Assembly: GCF_009827655.1 (NCBI RefSeq)
Contig: NZ_WTYV01000009.1
Span: forward strand, 1-64,000
Direction: 5' to 3'
Source of the DNA: Alteraurantiacibacter buctensis
GTDB lineage: Bacteria > Pseudomonadota > Alphaproteobacteria > Sphingomonadales > Sphingomonadaceae
Length of the DNA stretch: 64,000 nt
Shown piece by piece: positions 33,976-42,600 of the stretch (its first letter is position 1; every line of letters starts with the position of its first letter). The notes below the pieces were generated by a model. The model saw only the letters and a program-made list of their open reading frames with translations, was not told where the DNA came from and ran no database searches. A program made the position numbers and the translations under genes.

Positions 33976-35313
33976 ATGGCGCGCACATATTTCGGCACCG
34001 ACGGCATTCGCGGCCGGGCCAATGCCGGCAAGCTGAACGCCGCCACGGCGATGAAAGTGGGCCAGGCTGCCGGAAAGCACTTCCTGCGCGGCAGCCACAA
34101 GCACCGGGTGGTGATCGGCAAGGACACCCGTCTGTCGGGCTATATGATGGAAAACGCGCTCACCGCCGGCTTCACCAGCGTGGGGATGGACGTGATCCTG
34201 ACTGGCCCGCTGCCCACCCCCGCGGTGGCCCTGCTGGCACGCGAGATGCGGGCCGACCTGGGGGTGATGATTTCCGCCTCCCACAACGCCTTTGCCGATA
34301 ACGGCATCAAGCTGTTCGGCCCCGATGGCTACAAGCTGTCCGACGCGGACGAGGAAGCGATCGAGGCCGAGATGGGCCGCGAGCAGGAGCTGGCGCAGGC
34401 CGAGCACATCGGCCGCGCCCGCCGGATCGACGATGCGCGCGGCCGCTATATCCACGCGATCAAGCAATCCCTGTCTGACGACGTGCGGCTGGACGGGCTG
34501 AAGATCGTGGTCGATTGCGCCCACGGCGCGGCCTATTCCGTGGCCCCCACCGCCATCTGGGAACTGGGCGCGGAAGTGGTGGCCATGGGCGTGTCTCCCA
34601 ACGGCACCAATATCAACGACGGTGTCGGCTCCACCGCGCTCGCGGCCATCAAGGCGCGGGTGGTGGAGGAAGGCGCGCACATCGGCATTGCGCTGGATGG
34701 CGATGCCGACCGGCTGATCGTGATCGACGAGAAGGGGCAGGAGGTCGACGGCGACCAGATCATGGCGCTGATCGGCATTTCGATGGCCAAGCGCGGGCTG
34801 CTGAAGGGCGGCGGCGTGGTGGCCACGGTGATGTCCAACCTGGGGCTGGAGCGGCGGCTGGCCGCCGAGGGGCTGGGCCTGATCCGCACCAAGGTGGGCG
34901 ATCGCTACGTGCTCGAAGCCATGCGCGCGGGCGGTTACAACGTGGGCGGCGAACAGAGCGGCCACATGATCCTGACCGACCATGCCACCACCGGCGATGG
35001 CACCATTGCCGCGCTGCAGGTGCTGGGTGCGATGGTCCGCCGCGGCGTGCCCGCCAGCGAACTGCTGCACCTGTTCGATCCCGTGCCCCAGTTGCTCAAG
35101 AACGTGCGCTATGAAAGCGGCGATCCGCTGGCAGATGCGCTGGTGAAGCAGGCGATCGAGGATGCGGCGGCCGACCTTGGCGGCGGCGGGCGGCTGGTGA
35201 TCCGCAAGTCCGGCACCGAGCCGCTGATCCGCGTGATGGCCGAAGGCGACGATGCCGCCCAGGTGGAGCGGGTGGTCGATTCGATCTGCGACGCGGTGCG
35301 GGCGGCGGTCTGA
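33976..35313 (+). CDS. glmM: phosphoglucosamine mutase
   Basis: 445 aa, full length. It interconverts glucosamine-6-phosphate and glucosamine-1-phosphate on the way to UDP-GlcNAc for peptidoglycan and lipopolysaccharide. The start [13 protein letters not shown] is typical, the phospho-Ser loop MISASHN carries Ser102, the metal loop DGDADR is at about 240, and the phosphate-binding [12 protein letters not shown] is near the C-terminus. Its last base overlaps the next gene start, so it leads a glmM-DUF1272-thiD operon. Confidence 0.97.
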   Translation: MARTYFGTDGIRGRANAGKLNAATAMKVGQAAGKHFLRGSHKHRVVIGKDTRLSGYMMENALTAGFTSVGMDVILTGPLPTPAVALLAREMRADLGVMISASHNAFADNGIKLFGPDGYKLSDADEEAIEAEMGREQELAQAEHIGRARRIDDARGRYIHAIKQSLSDDVRLDGLKIVVDCAHGAAYSVAPTAIWELGAEVVAMGVSPNGTNINDGVGSTALAAIKARVVEEGAHIGIALDGDADRLIVIDEKGQEVDGDQIMALIGISMAKRGLLKGGGVVATVMSNLGLERRLAAEGLGLIRTKVGDRYVLEAMRAGGYNVGGEQSGHMILTDHATTGDGTIAALQVLGAMVRRGVPASELLHLFDPVPQLLKNVRYESGDPLADALVKQAIEDAAADLGGGGRLVIRKSGTEPLIRVMAEGDDAAQVERVVDSICDAVRAAV

Positions 35314-35540
35314 TGCTGGAAATGCGCCCCGATTGCGAACGCTGCGGCGAGGACCTGCCCGCCGAAGCACCCGGCGCGTTCATCTGCAGCTTCGAGTGCA
35401 CCTTGTGCGCCGAATGCGCCGACGCGCTGGACGAGCGCTGCCCCAATTGCGGCGGCGAACTGCTGGACCGGCCCACGCGGGCGAAGAAGCACCATTCAGC
35501 CCATCCGCCGTCCACCGATCGGCGTTACAAGGGCGCATGA
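35313..35540 (+). CDS. DUF1272 small zinc-ribbon-like protein
   Basis: 75 aa. Eight or more Cys in CxxC-type pairs (CERCGEDLP, CSFECTLCAECAD and CPNCGGEL) fit a double zinc-ribbon or treble-clef, the DUF1272 family. The C-terminus is basic. Its function is unknown. It overlaps glmM by one base and thiD by four (ATGA), so all three are translated in coupled fashion. Confidence 0.88.
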   Translation: MLEMRPDCERCGEDLPAEAPGAFICSFECTLCAECADALDERCPNCGGELLDRPTRAKKHHSAHPPSTDRRYKGA

Positions 35541-36292
35541 CCGCCTCGCGCCCACCCCGCATTCTGATCATTGCCGGATCCGACAGTTCCGGCGGCGCGG
35601 GCATTCAGGCCGACATCAAGACCGTCACCATGCTGGGCGGCTATGCGATGACCGCCATCACCGCCGTGACCGCGCAGAACACCCGGGGCGTGACCGGGGT
35701 GGAACTGCTGACGCCCGATTTCGTGGCCGCGCAGATGGATGCCTGCATGACCGATATCGGCGTGGACGCGGTGAAGATCGGCATGCTGGGCAGCGCCGAC
35801 ATTGCCGAAGTGGTGGCCGACCGGCTGGAAGACCTGCCGGTGCCCATCGTGTTCGACCCGGTGATGGTGGCCACCAGCGGCAGCACACTGGCGGACGAGG
35901 CGACCGTGGGCGTGTTCGAATGGCTGATGGAGCTGGCCACGCTGACCACCCCCAACGTGCCCGAACTGGCCGCACTGGGCGGCGATGCGGCGATGCAGGC
36001 GCGCGGCGTCACGTATCTCGCCAAGGGCGGCGATGCCGACGGGCCGGAAGTGACTGACGTGCTGCACCGTGCGGGCCAGGTGCCGGTGATCTGGTCCGAC
36101 CCGCGCATCGTCACCCGCCACACCCACGGCACCGGCTGCACGCTGGCCAGCGCCATTGCCACCCTGCTGGCGCGGGGGCTGGAGCTGGACCAGGCGGTGG
36201 CGCAAGCGCGCCTGTTCGTCCGCCGCGCGCTGGAGGCCGCCCCCGGTTTCGGCAGCGGCCATGGGCCGATGGGCCATCAGGCAGTCAGGTAA
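35537..36292 (+). CDS. thiD: hydroxymethylpyrimidine/phosphomethylpyrimidine kinase
   Basis: 251 aa from the ATG overlapping the DUF1272 stop. It phosphorylates HMP and HMP-P in thiamine biosynthesis or salvage. A ribokinase-like fold is visible: start ILIIAGSDSSGGAGIQADIKT, the TAVTAQNT segment, a DPVMVATSG strand, TPNVPELAAL, and the ATP-site DTHGTGC-like motif here HTHGTGCTLASAIA with the catalytic Asp position replaced in the printed motif by His-Thr-His. No other thiamine genes are adjacent. It ends directly against the convergent LOG-family gene. Confidence 0.93.
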   Translation: MTASRPPRILIIAGSDSSGGAGIQADIKTVTMLGGYAMTAITAVTAQNTRGVTGVELLTPDFVAAQMDACMTDIGVDAVKIGMLGSADIAEVVADRLEDLPVPIVFDPVMVATSGSTLADEATVGVFEWLMELATLTTPNVPELAALGGDAAMQARGVTYLAKGGDADGPEVTDVLHRAGQVPVIWSDPRIVTRHTHGTGCTLASAIATLLARGLELDQAVAQARLFVRRALEAAPGFGSGHGPMGHQAVR

Positions 36293-37222
36293 TCAGTCGC
36301 AGCCGTTTATCGGGTCGCTGATGCGGTAGAATTCGCAGATGTGCGCCCAGGCCTCCTCGGCCGTTTCGCACCACTGGATCAGTTCCAGGTCCTTGGCGTT
36401 GATCGTGCCTTCTTCCACCAGCCCCTCGAAGTTGACGATGCGGTTCCAGAACTCGCGCCCGAACAGCAGGATCGGCACGCGCTTCATCTTGCCGGTCTGG
36501 ATCAGGGTCAGCAGTTCGAACATCTCGTCACACGTGCCGAACCCGCCGGGGAACACCGCCACGGCCCGCGCGCGGATCAGGAAGTGCATCTTGCGCAGCG
36601 CGAAATAGTGGAAGTTCAGCGCCAGGTAGGGCGTGACATACTGGTTGGGCGCCTGTTCATGCGGCAGCACGATGTTGAGGCCGATGCTTTCCGCGCCCGC
36701 GTCGCTGGCCCCCTTGTTGGCCGCTTCCATGATCGAGGGGCCACCGCCCGAGCAGATCACGAACTGGCGCTTGCCGTCCTCGATCAGGCTGCGTTCGCTG
36801 ACCATGCGCGCCAGGTTATAGGCTTCCTGGTAGTATTTCGCCTTGTCGATCAGGCTCTGCTTAACCCGCTGCTCGTCTTCAGGCATGTCTGGCAGCAGTC
36901 TGGCCAGGTCGGCGGCGTTCTCCGGCGAAGGGATGCGGGCCGAACCGTACATCACCAGCGTGGAACCGATGCGCGCCTCCTCCAGGATCATCTCCGGCTT
37001 CAGCAGTTCAAGCTGGAAGCGCACCGGGCGCAGTTCCTCGCGCAGCAGGAAATCGGTGTCGCGGAAAGCCAGGCGATAGCTGGGGTGGCGCGTCTGCGGG
37101 GTATCGGCCGGATCGCGGTCGAGGAACTTCACCTCGGCCTGCGCGGGGTAGAACTTGCGGTGCGTCAACTCGCGGTCTTCTTCAGCGGCGGGCGTGACCG
37201 GATCGGTAGGGGTATCGGACAA
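36293..37222 (-). CDS. LOG-family protein (Rossmann-fold nucleotide hydrolase)
   Basis: About 309 aa if the TTG at 37222 (GGAG nine bases upstream) is the start; a GTG at 37243 would add seven residues. The core has the LOG signature PGGFGTCDEMFELLT together with SGGGPSIMEAANKGA, the motif set of cytokinin riboside 5'-monophosphate phosphoribohydrolase and related nucleotide hydrolases often called lysine decarboxylase-like. The N-terminal about 80 residues are an extra acidic region not found in short LOG proteins, which puts this in the longer PpnN/YgdH-like or TIGR00730-extended group. It probably cleaves nucleoside monophosphates to base and ribose-5-phosphate; the physiological substrate is unknown. 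Confidence 0.88.
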   Translation of the reverse strand: MSDTPTDPVTPAAEEDRELTHRKFYPAQAEVKFLDRDPADTPQTRHPSYRLAFRDTDFLLREELRPVRFQLELLKPEMILEEARIGSTLVMYGSARIPSPENAADLARLLPDMPEDEQRVKQSLIDKAKYYQEAYNLARMVSERSLIEDGKRQFVICSGGGPSIMEAANKGASDAGAESIGLNIVLPHEQAPNQYVTPYLALNFHYFALRKMHFLIRARAVAVFPGGFGTCDEMFELLTLIQTGKMKRVPILLFGREFWNRIVNFEGLVEEGTINAKDLELIQWCETAEEAWAHICEFYRISDPINGCD

Positions 37223-37299
37223 AAGGCAATCTCCAGAACACACGGGCGACAGGCCTAGGCCGCCGCGCCGGGCCTGCCAATGTGGGCACTGGCAGGCGT

Positions 37300-37644
37300 T
37301 CAGTCCAGCGCGGCCTGCAGGTCTTCGGCCAGGGCGCGCTCGGCCGCCTCGGCGCTCACCGGCTGCTGCGGGGGGGAAGCGAGGCGCACGCCGGCGCCGA
37401 TCTGCGGTGCGCGGGTGGCTGCTGGCGTCAGCGTTTCCGGCCCGGCCGGCCCCGAATTGTCCTTGAGATCGGGCATGGGAGCGGGATTGGCAGCGCGGGT
37501 CGGCACTGGTGCCGGTGCTGGTGCCTGCACCACGCGCGGCTCCGCAGCGCGCTCGCGGCGCGGCGACTGGTCAAGGAAAAAGCCAGCCGCCGCCACGCAA
37601 CACACCAGCAGCGTCACCGACGACCGAATGTTTATGATGTCCAT
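37300..37644 (-). CDS. hypothetical membrane-anchored protein
   Basis: 114 aa from the ATG at 37644. The N-terminus is a short hydrophobic segment (about 9-24) likely to anchor the protein, followed by a Pro/Ala-rich linker (RVVQAPAPAPVPTRAANPAP) and an Ala/Glu-rich C-terminal helix with AERALAEDLQAALD. I recognise no family. It is divergent from the TadG-like gene 131 bases away, so it may have a role in pilus or envelope biology. The low-complexity sequence weakens any prediction. Confidence 0.6.
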   Translation of the reverse strand: MDIINIRSSVTLLVCCVAAAGFFLDQSPRRERAAEPRVVQAPAPAPVPTRAANPAPMPDLKDNSGPAGPETLTPAATRAPQIGAGVRLASPPQQPVSAEAAERALAEDLQAALD

Positions 37645-37775
37645 CCTGACACCCTGCGTAACCCCTGATGCCCCCATATCCCCCCGCAAGCGGCACGGCG
37701 TTACCGTGCCCCTAGGTAGAAACGCGCAGGAGACCGCTAGGCCGGTGCCAGCCCTCACCCCGCTAAGGCGCGCGG

Positions 37776-39782
37776 ATGATCACGCCTGCCATCACGCGCC
37801 GGCCCCCCTGTCGGGCCACGGCCCTGCGGCTGCTGCGCGCCCTGCTGGCGCGCCTGGCGCGTGATGCGCGGGGCAACGTGATGGTGCTGGCCGCCGTGGC
37901 GCTGGTGCCGCTGGTGATCGTGATCGGCAGCGCGATCGATGTCAGCCGCTACCAGATGGCCCAGACCCGGCTGCAGAACGCCTGCGATTCCGGGGCCCTG
38001 GCCGCACGCAAGCTGATGACCAACGACACGATGACCACGGCGGCCCGCAACCAGGGGCTGGCCTTCTTCGACCACAACTTTCCCGCCGGCACCTTCGGCA
38101 CCACCAACCTGACGCGCGATTACGGGGCTACCAGCAATGGCGAGGTGGGGGGCACGGCCAGCGCTCGCCTGCCCACCACGATCATGCAGATGTTCGGCTT
38201 TGCCCGGTTCGACCTGGCGGTGGACTGCACGGCGGAAGTCAACATCTCCAACACCGATATCGTCTTCGTGCTGGACGTGACCGGTTCGATGAACTGCCCG
38301 GATGATGGCGCCTTCTGCCCCAACGGCAACAACAACAATACCGAGGCCGGCAATGCCCGCATCCGCGGCCTGCGCACGGCGGTGATGAGCTTCTACGACA
38401 CGGTGGAGGCGGCCACATCGTCCGCCGCGCAGGTGCGCTATGGCGTGGTGCCCTATTCCAGCGGGATCAACGTGGGCCGTTCAATCCCCGCGCAATACAT
38501 GGCCACCAGCGCCGCCTACCAGACGCGGGTGCCGCAATATACCACGTCCACCAGCACGGTCAGCGTCACGGTCAACAGCCTGTCCAACCGGGGGACCAAG
38601 ACCTACCATTCCTACTGGTACAATCCGACCGGGGAATCCTCGGTTTCCAGCCAGACCGCGTGCAACTCGAAGGCGGCCAGTTCCCCGCTGGCCACCACCG
38701 ATGTCTATGTCGACAACACTATTCAGGCGAATACCGTCACCGTCGTGTCCGAAAGCTGGAACGGCGACCTGCGCACCCGCGTGATCACCGCGCGGGCCAC
38801 CTTCCAGGAAGGGGTGCCCACCGCCTGGTGGAATTCCAACTGGAATCCCAGGTGTTTCATCGACCTGACCTACAACCGCTATCCGGCGGACATGAACGCC
38901 ACCATCGTGGAGCGGGTGAGCAACACCTTTGCCAGCTGGAACTACCAGCAGGCCACGTGGAACGTGGGCGCGATGGTGACCAACGGCGCGGTTACCCTGC
39001 CCACCGGCGCATCGGGCGCCAACCAGGTGCACACCTGGGACGGTTGCATCGAGGAAGCCGGAACCACCACCTCCACCAGCCTCAACCCGCTGCCCGCCAC
39101 CGCCTATGACCTGGACATCAACCTGGTGCCGGCCAGCACGGCGCAGAAGTGGAAGCCCACCCTGCCGGGGGCGGTCTACCTGCGCTACAGCGGCTACAAC
39201 GCCACGCAAGCCACGGTGAACACCACGGGCAACTTCGGCCTGGCCCCCTATTACTGCCCCAAGGCGGCGACGCGGCTGACCGATTACGACCGCACCGGCC
39301 TTGAGAATTACCTCAGCCATGCCAACGGCTTCCGCGCGCTGGGCAGCACCTATCACGATATCGGCATGCTGTGGGGCGCGCGCTTCCTCAGCCCCAACGG
39401 GCTGTTCGCGGCAGACAATGCCACCGCCCCCAACGGCGATGCCATTTCGCGCCACATCGTCTTCATGACCGATGGCGAACTGTCCACCAGCGACACGGTG
39501 TACACCCCCTATGGCATCCACTGGTGGGACCGGCGGGTCACCACCGGCACAGCCTTTGCCGATGTCCAGGCAGCCCACGAGGCGCGCTTCCAGGCGATTT
39601 GCCGCCAGGCGCGCGAGGAGAACATCTCGGTCTGGGTTGTGGCCTTCGGCACCACGCTTACGCAAAGCCTGATCGATTGCGCCACCCCCGGGCGGGCCTT
39701 TGCGGCCAGCAATTCGGCCGGCTTGCAGACCGCCTTTACCCAGATCGCGGAAAAGATCGCCGCGCTGCGGCTGACAAGCTGA
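37776..39782 (+). CDS. TadG-like pilus assembly protein with von Willebrand A domain
   Basis: 668 aa. N-terminal TadE/TadG-type region: short basic leader, then the membrane segment ARGNVMVLAAVALVPLVIVI (about 31-50) and the following helix DVSRYQMAQTRLQNACDSGALAARK. A von Willebrand factor A domain begins at about 160 with MIDAS residues Asp167-Thr169-Ser171 (FVLDVTGSM), and the later MTDGELSTSD strand supplies another MIDAS loop. A large, Asn/Ser/Thr-rich insertion (about 220-470) separates the two parts of the domain and may be the exposed adhesive region. It leads a three-gene pseudopilin operon. The core tad ATPase and secretin genes are not in this window. Confidence 0.88.
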   Translation: MITPAITRRPPCRATALRLLRALLARLARDARGNVMVLAAVALVPLVIVIGSAIDVSRYQMAQTRLQNACDSGALAARKLMTNDTMTTAARNQGLAFFDHNFPAGTFGTTNLTRDYGATSNGEVGGTASARLPTTIMQMFGFARFDLAVDCTAEVNISNTDIVFVLDVTGSMNCPDDGAFCPNGNNNNTEAGNARIRGLRTAVMSFYDTVEAATSSAAQVRYGVVPYSSGINVGRSIPAQYMATSAAYQTRVPQYTTSTSTVSVTVNSLSNRGTKTYHSYWYNPTGESSVSSQTACNSKAASSPLATTDVYVDNTIQANTVTVVSESWNGDLRTRVITARATFQEGVPTAWWNSNWNPRCFIDLTYNRYPADMNATIVERVSNTFASWNYQQATWNVGAMVTNGAVTLPTGASGANQVHTWDGCIEEAGTTTSTSLNPLPATAYDLDINLVPASTAQKWKPTLPGAVYLRYSGYNATQATVNTTGNFGLAPYYCPKAATRLTDYDRTGLENYLSHANGFRALGSTYHDIGMLWGARFLSPNGLFAADNATAPNGDAISRHIVFMTDGELSTSDTVYTPYGIHWWDRRVTTGTAFADVQAAHEARFQAICRQAREENISVWVVAFGTTLTQSLIDCATPGRAFAASNSAGLQTAFTQIAEKIAALRLTS

Positions 39783-39783
39783 C

Positions 39784-40383
39784 ATGGCCTGCCTTCGCTC
39801 CCTCGCCACCCGTCTTTCCGCCTGCACGCGCGGCGCGGCCATCGTGGAATTCGCGCTGGTGGCCCCGCTGTTCCTGATGATGCTGTTCGCCGTGTTCGAT
39901 ACCGGCATGAAGGTCTATGCCAGCTCGGTCCTGCAGGGCGCGATGCAGCGGGTGGGGCGCGATTTCTCGATGGAGGACGCCTATTCGCGCCGCACCGAGC
40001 TGGAGAACCTGATCCGCGGCCAGGTGGGCAGCGTGGTGCCGGGGGCGCAATTCACCTTTAACCGCAGGTCCTACTTCGATTTCGGCGACATCGGCCAGGC
40101 GGAGAAGTTCGACGACATCAACGCCGACGGCCAGTGCAACGCCAACGAGCCGTTCGAGGACGCCAACGGCAATGGCGCCTGGGACAGCGACCGGGGCCGG
40201 TCCGGCAACGGGGGCGCGCGCGATGCCGTGGTGTTCACCGCCACGGTCAGCTATCGCCGCCTGCTGCCGCTGGGCGCGCTGGTGGGCTGGCCGAGCACCG
40301 AGGAGCTGCGCGCGACGACCGTGCTGCGCAACCAGCCCTATGACGAGCAGAACCGCACGATCCCGCTGGGAAATTGCGCATGA
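39784..40383 (+). CDS. TadE-like minor pilin with EF-hand-like calcium loops
   Basis: 199 aa. A short positively charged leader and the membrane segment RGAAIVEFALVAPLFLMMLF (16-35) with the TadE Glu at +5-like position mark a pseudopilin. The exposed part contains, at residues 110-136, two consecutive DxNxDG-type loops (DINADGQC and DANGNGAWDSD) resembling dockerin/EF-hand calcium sites, each with a Glu or Asp where a ligand is needed. It begins two bases after the TadG stop and overlaps the next gene (ATGA). It probably sits at the pilus tip or base; calcium binding is inference. Confidence 0.85.
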   Translation: MACLRSLATRLSACTRGAAIVEFALVAPLFLMMLFAVFDTGMKVYASSVLQGAMQRVGRDFSMEDAYSRRTELENLIRGQVGSVVPGAQFTFNRRSYFDFGDIGQAEKFDDINADGQCNANEPFEDANGNGAWDSDRGRSGNGGARDAVVFTATVSYRRLLPLGALVGWPSTEELRATTVLRNQPYDEQNRTIPLGNCA

Positions 40384-41027
40384 CGGGTGCCCGCTCCCAA
40401 CTGAGCCGTATCGGGCGTGCCGATGGCGCGGTGGCCACCACCGAATTCGCCCTGCTGCTGCCGCTGTTCCTGGTGCTGGGCGTGGGCGGCGTGGATACCG
40501 CCAGCTACATCCTCACCCACATGCGGATGAGCCAGCTGGCCCTGCAGGTGGCCGACAACGCCAGCCGGATGGGCGAGCGCAACGTGCTGGTCAGCCGCAA
40601 GGTCTATGAAAGCGACATCAACGACGTGTTCATCGGTGCGCGGCAGGCCGCCAGCGGGCTGGACATCGCCGGGCGCGGGCGGATCATCCTGTCCAGCCTG
40701 GAACGCAATGCGGACGGTGGCCAGTGGATCCACTGGCAGCGCTGCACCGGCACGCTGGCGCGGGCATCGGCCTATGGCCCGCAAGGGACGGGAGCCACCG
40801 GAACTGCCTTTCCCGGCATGGGCCCGGCCGGCACGCGCATAACCGCCGGGGCGGGCGATGCGGTGATGTTCGTGGAAGTGGCCTATCGCTACCACGCGGT
40901 CAGCGGGCTGTCCCCGTTTGACGGGCGGCTGATCGTCTATACCGGATCATACAACGTGCGCGATGCGCGCGACCTGACGCAGGTGTACCAGACCACCCCG
41001 GCGGCCATGGTGGCCACCTGCTCCTGA
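40380..41027 (+). CDS. TadE-like pseudopilin
   Basis: 215 aa from the ATG overlapping the preceding stop. The short leader ends in RADGAVATTEFALLLPLFLVLG, a TadE-type processing and membrane segment with conserved Glu. The remaining region holds a helix (THMRMSQLALQVADNASRMGER) and a beta-rich C-terminal part ending in TPAAMVATCS with one Cys pair (Cys144 near QRC and the terminal Cys). It is the third gene in the TadG-TadE-TadE operon and probably a minor pilin. Confidence 0.85.
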   Translation: MTGARSQLSRIGRADGAVATTEFALLLPLFLVLGVGGVDTASYILTHMRMSQLALQVADNASRMGERNVLVSRKVYESDINDVFIGARQAASGLDIAGRGRIILSSLERNADGGQWIHWQRCTGTLARASAYGPQGTGATGTAFPGMGPAGTRITAGAGDAVMFVEVAYRYHAVSGLSPFDGRLIVYTGSYNVRDARDLTQVYQTTPAAMVATCS

Positions 41028-41050
41028 ACTGTCGGGAAAAACGGGAAGGT

Positions 41051-41124
41051 TGGATGCCCCGCGAGGATTCGAACCTCGATAGACGGAATCAGAATCCGTA
41101 GTCTTACCTTTAGACGACGGGGCA
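41051..41124 (-). tRNA. tRNA-Gln (anticodon CTG)
   Basis: A 74-nt cloverleaf on the minus strand with encoded CCA. The acceptor arms TGCCCCG and CGGGGCA pair, the D arm carries GTCTAAAGGTAAGAC, the anticodon loop TTCTGAT gives CTG for codon CAG, and the T arm has GAGGTTCGAATCCTC. It lies between the pilin operon and the convergent DUF2147 gene. Confidence 0.94.
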
Positions 41125-41200
41125 ATAGAGGGCGGGCCTCTAGAACGCGCACCAGCGGGAATCAACCCCCTATCCATAGGGTAGTTCCGGGAGATGTCGC

Positions 41201-41620
41201 TTAACGGGCCGCTGGCCATACCTTCGTGCGGCAGATGAAGCCAAGGCAGCCCTTCACCTCCAGCGTGCCGCCGCTGCCGGGGCGCACTTCGGTGCGGTAG
41301 GTGCCGCCGTCCTCCGGATTGTACACCCGCCCGCGCCAGGCCCCGTCGCGCCAGGCGAGGCCGGACAGGATGGTGATGCCCAAAATCGAGCGGCCGCGCA
41401 GCGCCGGGTTGTCGTTGTGTCGGTCGCGGTCGGTCTCGCCCGGCTTCTGGCGGATGATGCGGGTAATGCGGCCGCAGCGCGTCGCGCCGCCCTGAGCGCC
41501 CCAGGGGCCGACAGTGATCTCGACATAGCCGCCATCGTCGCGCCACACGCCGTCGATGCTGCCTTGCGCCGCTGCGGGGACGGCCAGCGCCAGCGCGGCA
41601 ATGCCCAGCCACCCCCTCAT
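41201..41620 (-). CDS. exported DUF2147 protein
   Basis: 139 aa from the ATG at 41620. Signal peptide at 1-19 (ending PAAAQG). The mature part (GVWRDDGGYVEI, CGRITRI, LRGRSILGITILSGL, VYNPEDGGTYRTEV, LEVKGCLGFICRT) matches the DUF2147 beta-barrel family, whose members are small exported proteins of unknown function; one conserved disulfide (Cys125 and Cys130) is likely. Its ATG overlaps the stop of the radical SAM gene, so it is the last gene of the three-gene minus-strand run in the arsenic-type cluster. Confidence 0.88.
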   Translation of the reverse strand: MRGWLGIAALALAVPAAAQGSIDGVWRDDGGYVEITVGPWGAQGGATRCGRITRIIRQKPGETDRDRHNDNPALRGRSILGITILSGLAWRDGAWRGRVYNPEDGGTYRTEVRPGSGGTLEVKGCLGFICRTKVWPAAR

Positions 41621-42600
41621 GCCGAGCAGCTCGCCCCGCCCAGCACGCAGAAGCGCGCGCAATGCGGGTGGTTCAGCGGCACGGGGCGGGCGGCTTCGGC
41701 CAGCGTCGCGCCCAGATCGAACTGCGGATCGTAGGGCAGCAGAGTGCAGGCGACCACGCGCGCCTCCCCCTCCCCCTTGCGGCGCACCACCATGCGGCTG
41801 GTGGCACACATAACATCGGCAGGGCGCTTGTGCAGGATGCCCCAGCAGGCCTCGGTAATCTCCGGCACGTCGGCTCCGGCATCCATCTCGGGGAAGATCA
41901 CCAGGGCTGCGGGATCGGCGGCGTCGATGGCGATGCCCTCGGCAGCGAACAGCGCGGCATAGGCGGCGCGGGCCGTGTCCTGGTCCTCGCCCGCAAGCGC
42001 GCGGCCTGCGGCGGCCAGGCTGAAGTGGTGGGCGGACAGCCAGCGCAGCCCCTCGATCATCGGCTGCCACGAACCGGGGCCGCGCTCACCCTCGTGCACG
42101 GCGCGAGTGTGGTGATCGATCGAGACGCGCAGGGTCAGCGCAGGTCCGAACCGCTGGCGCAAGGCCAGCAGCGCCGCCTCGTGCCGCCGCATCGGGCGCA
42201 TGGCATTGGTCAGCACCAGCACGCGGTGGCCGCGTTCCAGCGCAGCCTCCAGCATGGGCACGATCGCCGGGTTCATGAACGGCTCGCCGCCGGTGAAGCC
42301 GATCTCGATAGGCTGGGCCAGTTCGTCGAGGAACTGCTCGGCCTCGGCCAGCGACAGGTAGGCCAGCGCATCGTTGGTGGGGCTGCTCTCGATATAGCAA
42401 CTGGCACAGGCCAGGTTGCACAGAGTGCCGGTGTTGAGCCACAGCGTTTCCAGCCGCGCCAGCGCCACCACGGCGCGCGGGGAGCCATCGGCGGTGACCA
42501 GCGAATCGGTGAACTTGTCCGCAGGCAGCGGCCGGCGATCCGGCAGGGCGAAGGGAGAGGGGCCGATGGGGGCCTTGCGCGAGAGGGTGCGGCTGGCCAT
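41617..42600 (-). CDS. radical SAM enzyme with SPASM-like C-terminal cysteines
   Basis: 327 aa from the ATG overlapping the oxidoreductase stop. The radical SAM [4Fe-4S] motif CNLACASC has Cys61, Cys65 and Cys68, with GGEP at 104-107 for SAM binding. The C-terminal quarter holds Cys252, Cys265, Cys285, Cys314, Cys318 and Cys325, a spacing like SPASM/twitch auxiliary cluster domains. It is not the arsenosugar enzyme ArsS as I know it (no DUF3641-type C-terminus). Its neighbours are an ArsM-like methyltransferase gene and two rSAM/selenodomain-associated transferase genes. I infer an unusual group transfer on an arsenic compound or on a peptide; neither is shown. Confidence 0.85.
   Translation of the reverse strand: MASRTLSRKAPIGPSPFALPDRRPLPADKFTDSLVTADGSPRAVVALARLETLWLNTGTLCNLACASCYIESSPTNDALAYLSLAEAEQFLDELAQPIEIGFTGGEPFMNPAIVPMLEAALERGHRVLVLTNAMRPMRRHEAALLALRQRFGPALTLRVSIDHHTRAVHEGERGPGSWQPMIEGLRWLSAHHFSLAAAGRALAGEDQDTARAAYAALFAAEGIAIDAADPAALVIFPEMDAGADVPEITEACWGILHKRPADVMCATSRMVVRRKGEGEARVVACTLLPYDPQFDLGATLAEAARPVPLNHPHCARFCVLGGASCSA

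Noticed and set aside
41617..42600. ArsS arsenosugar radical SAM enzyme
   Set aside because: Size and C-terminal Cys pattern differ; no DUF3641-type C-terminus is visible, so it is reported as an unassigned radical SAM enzyme.
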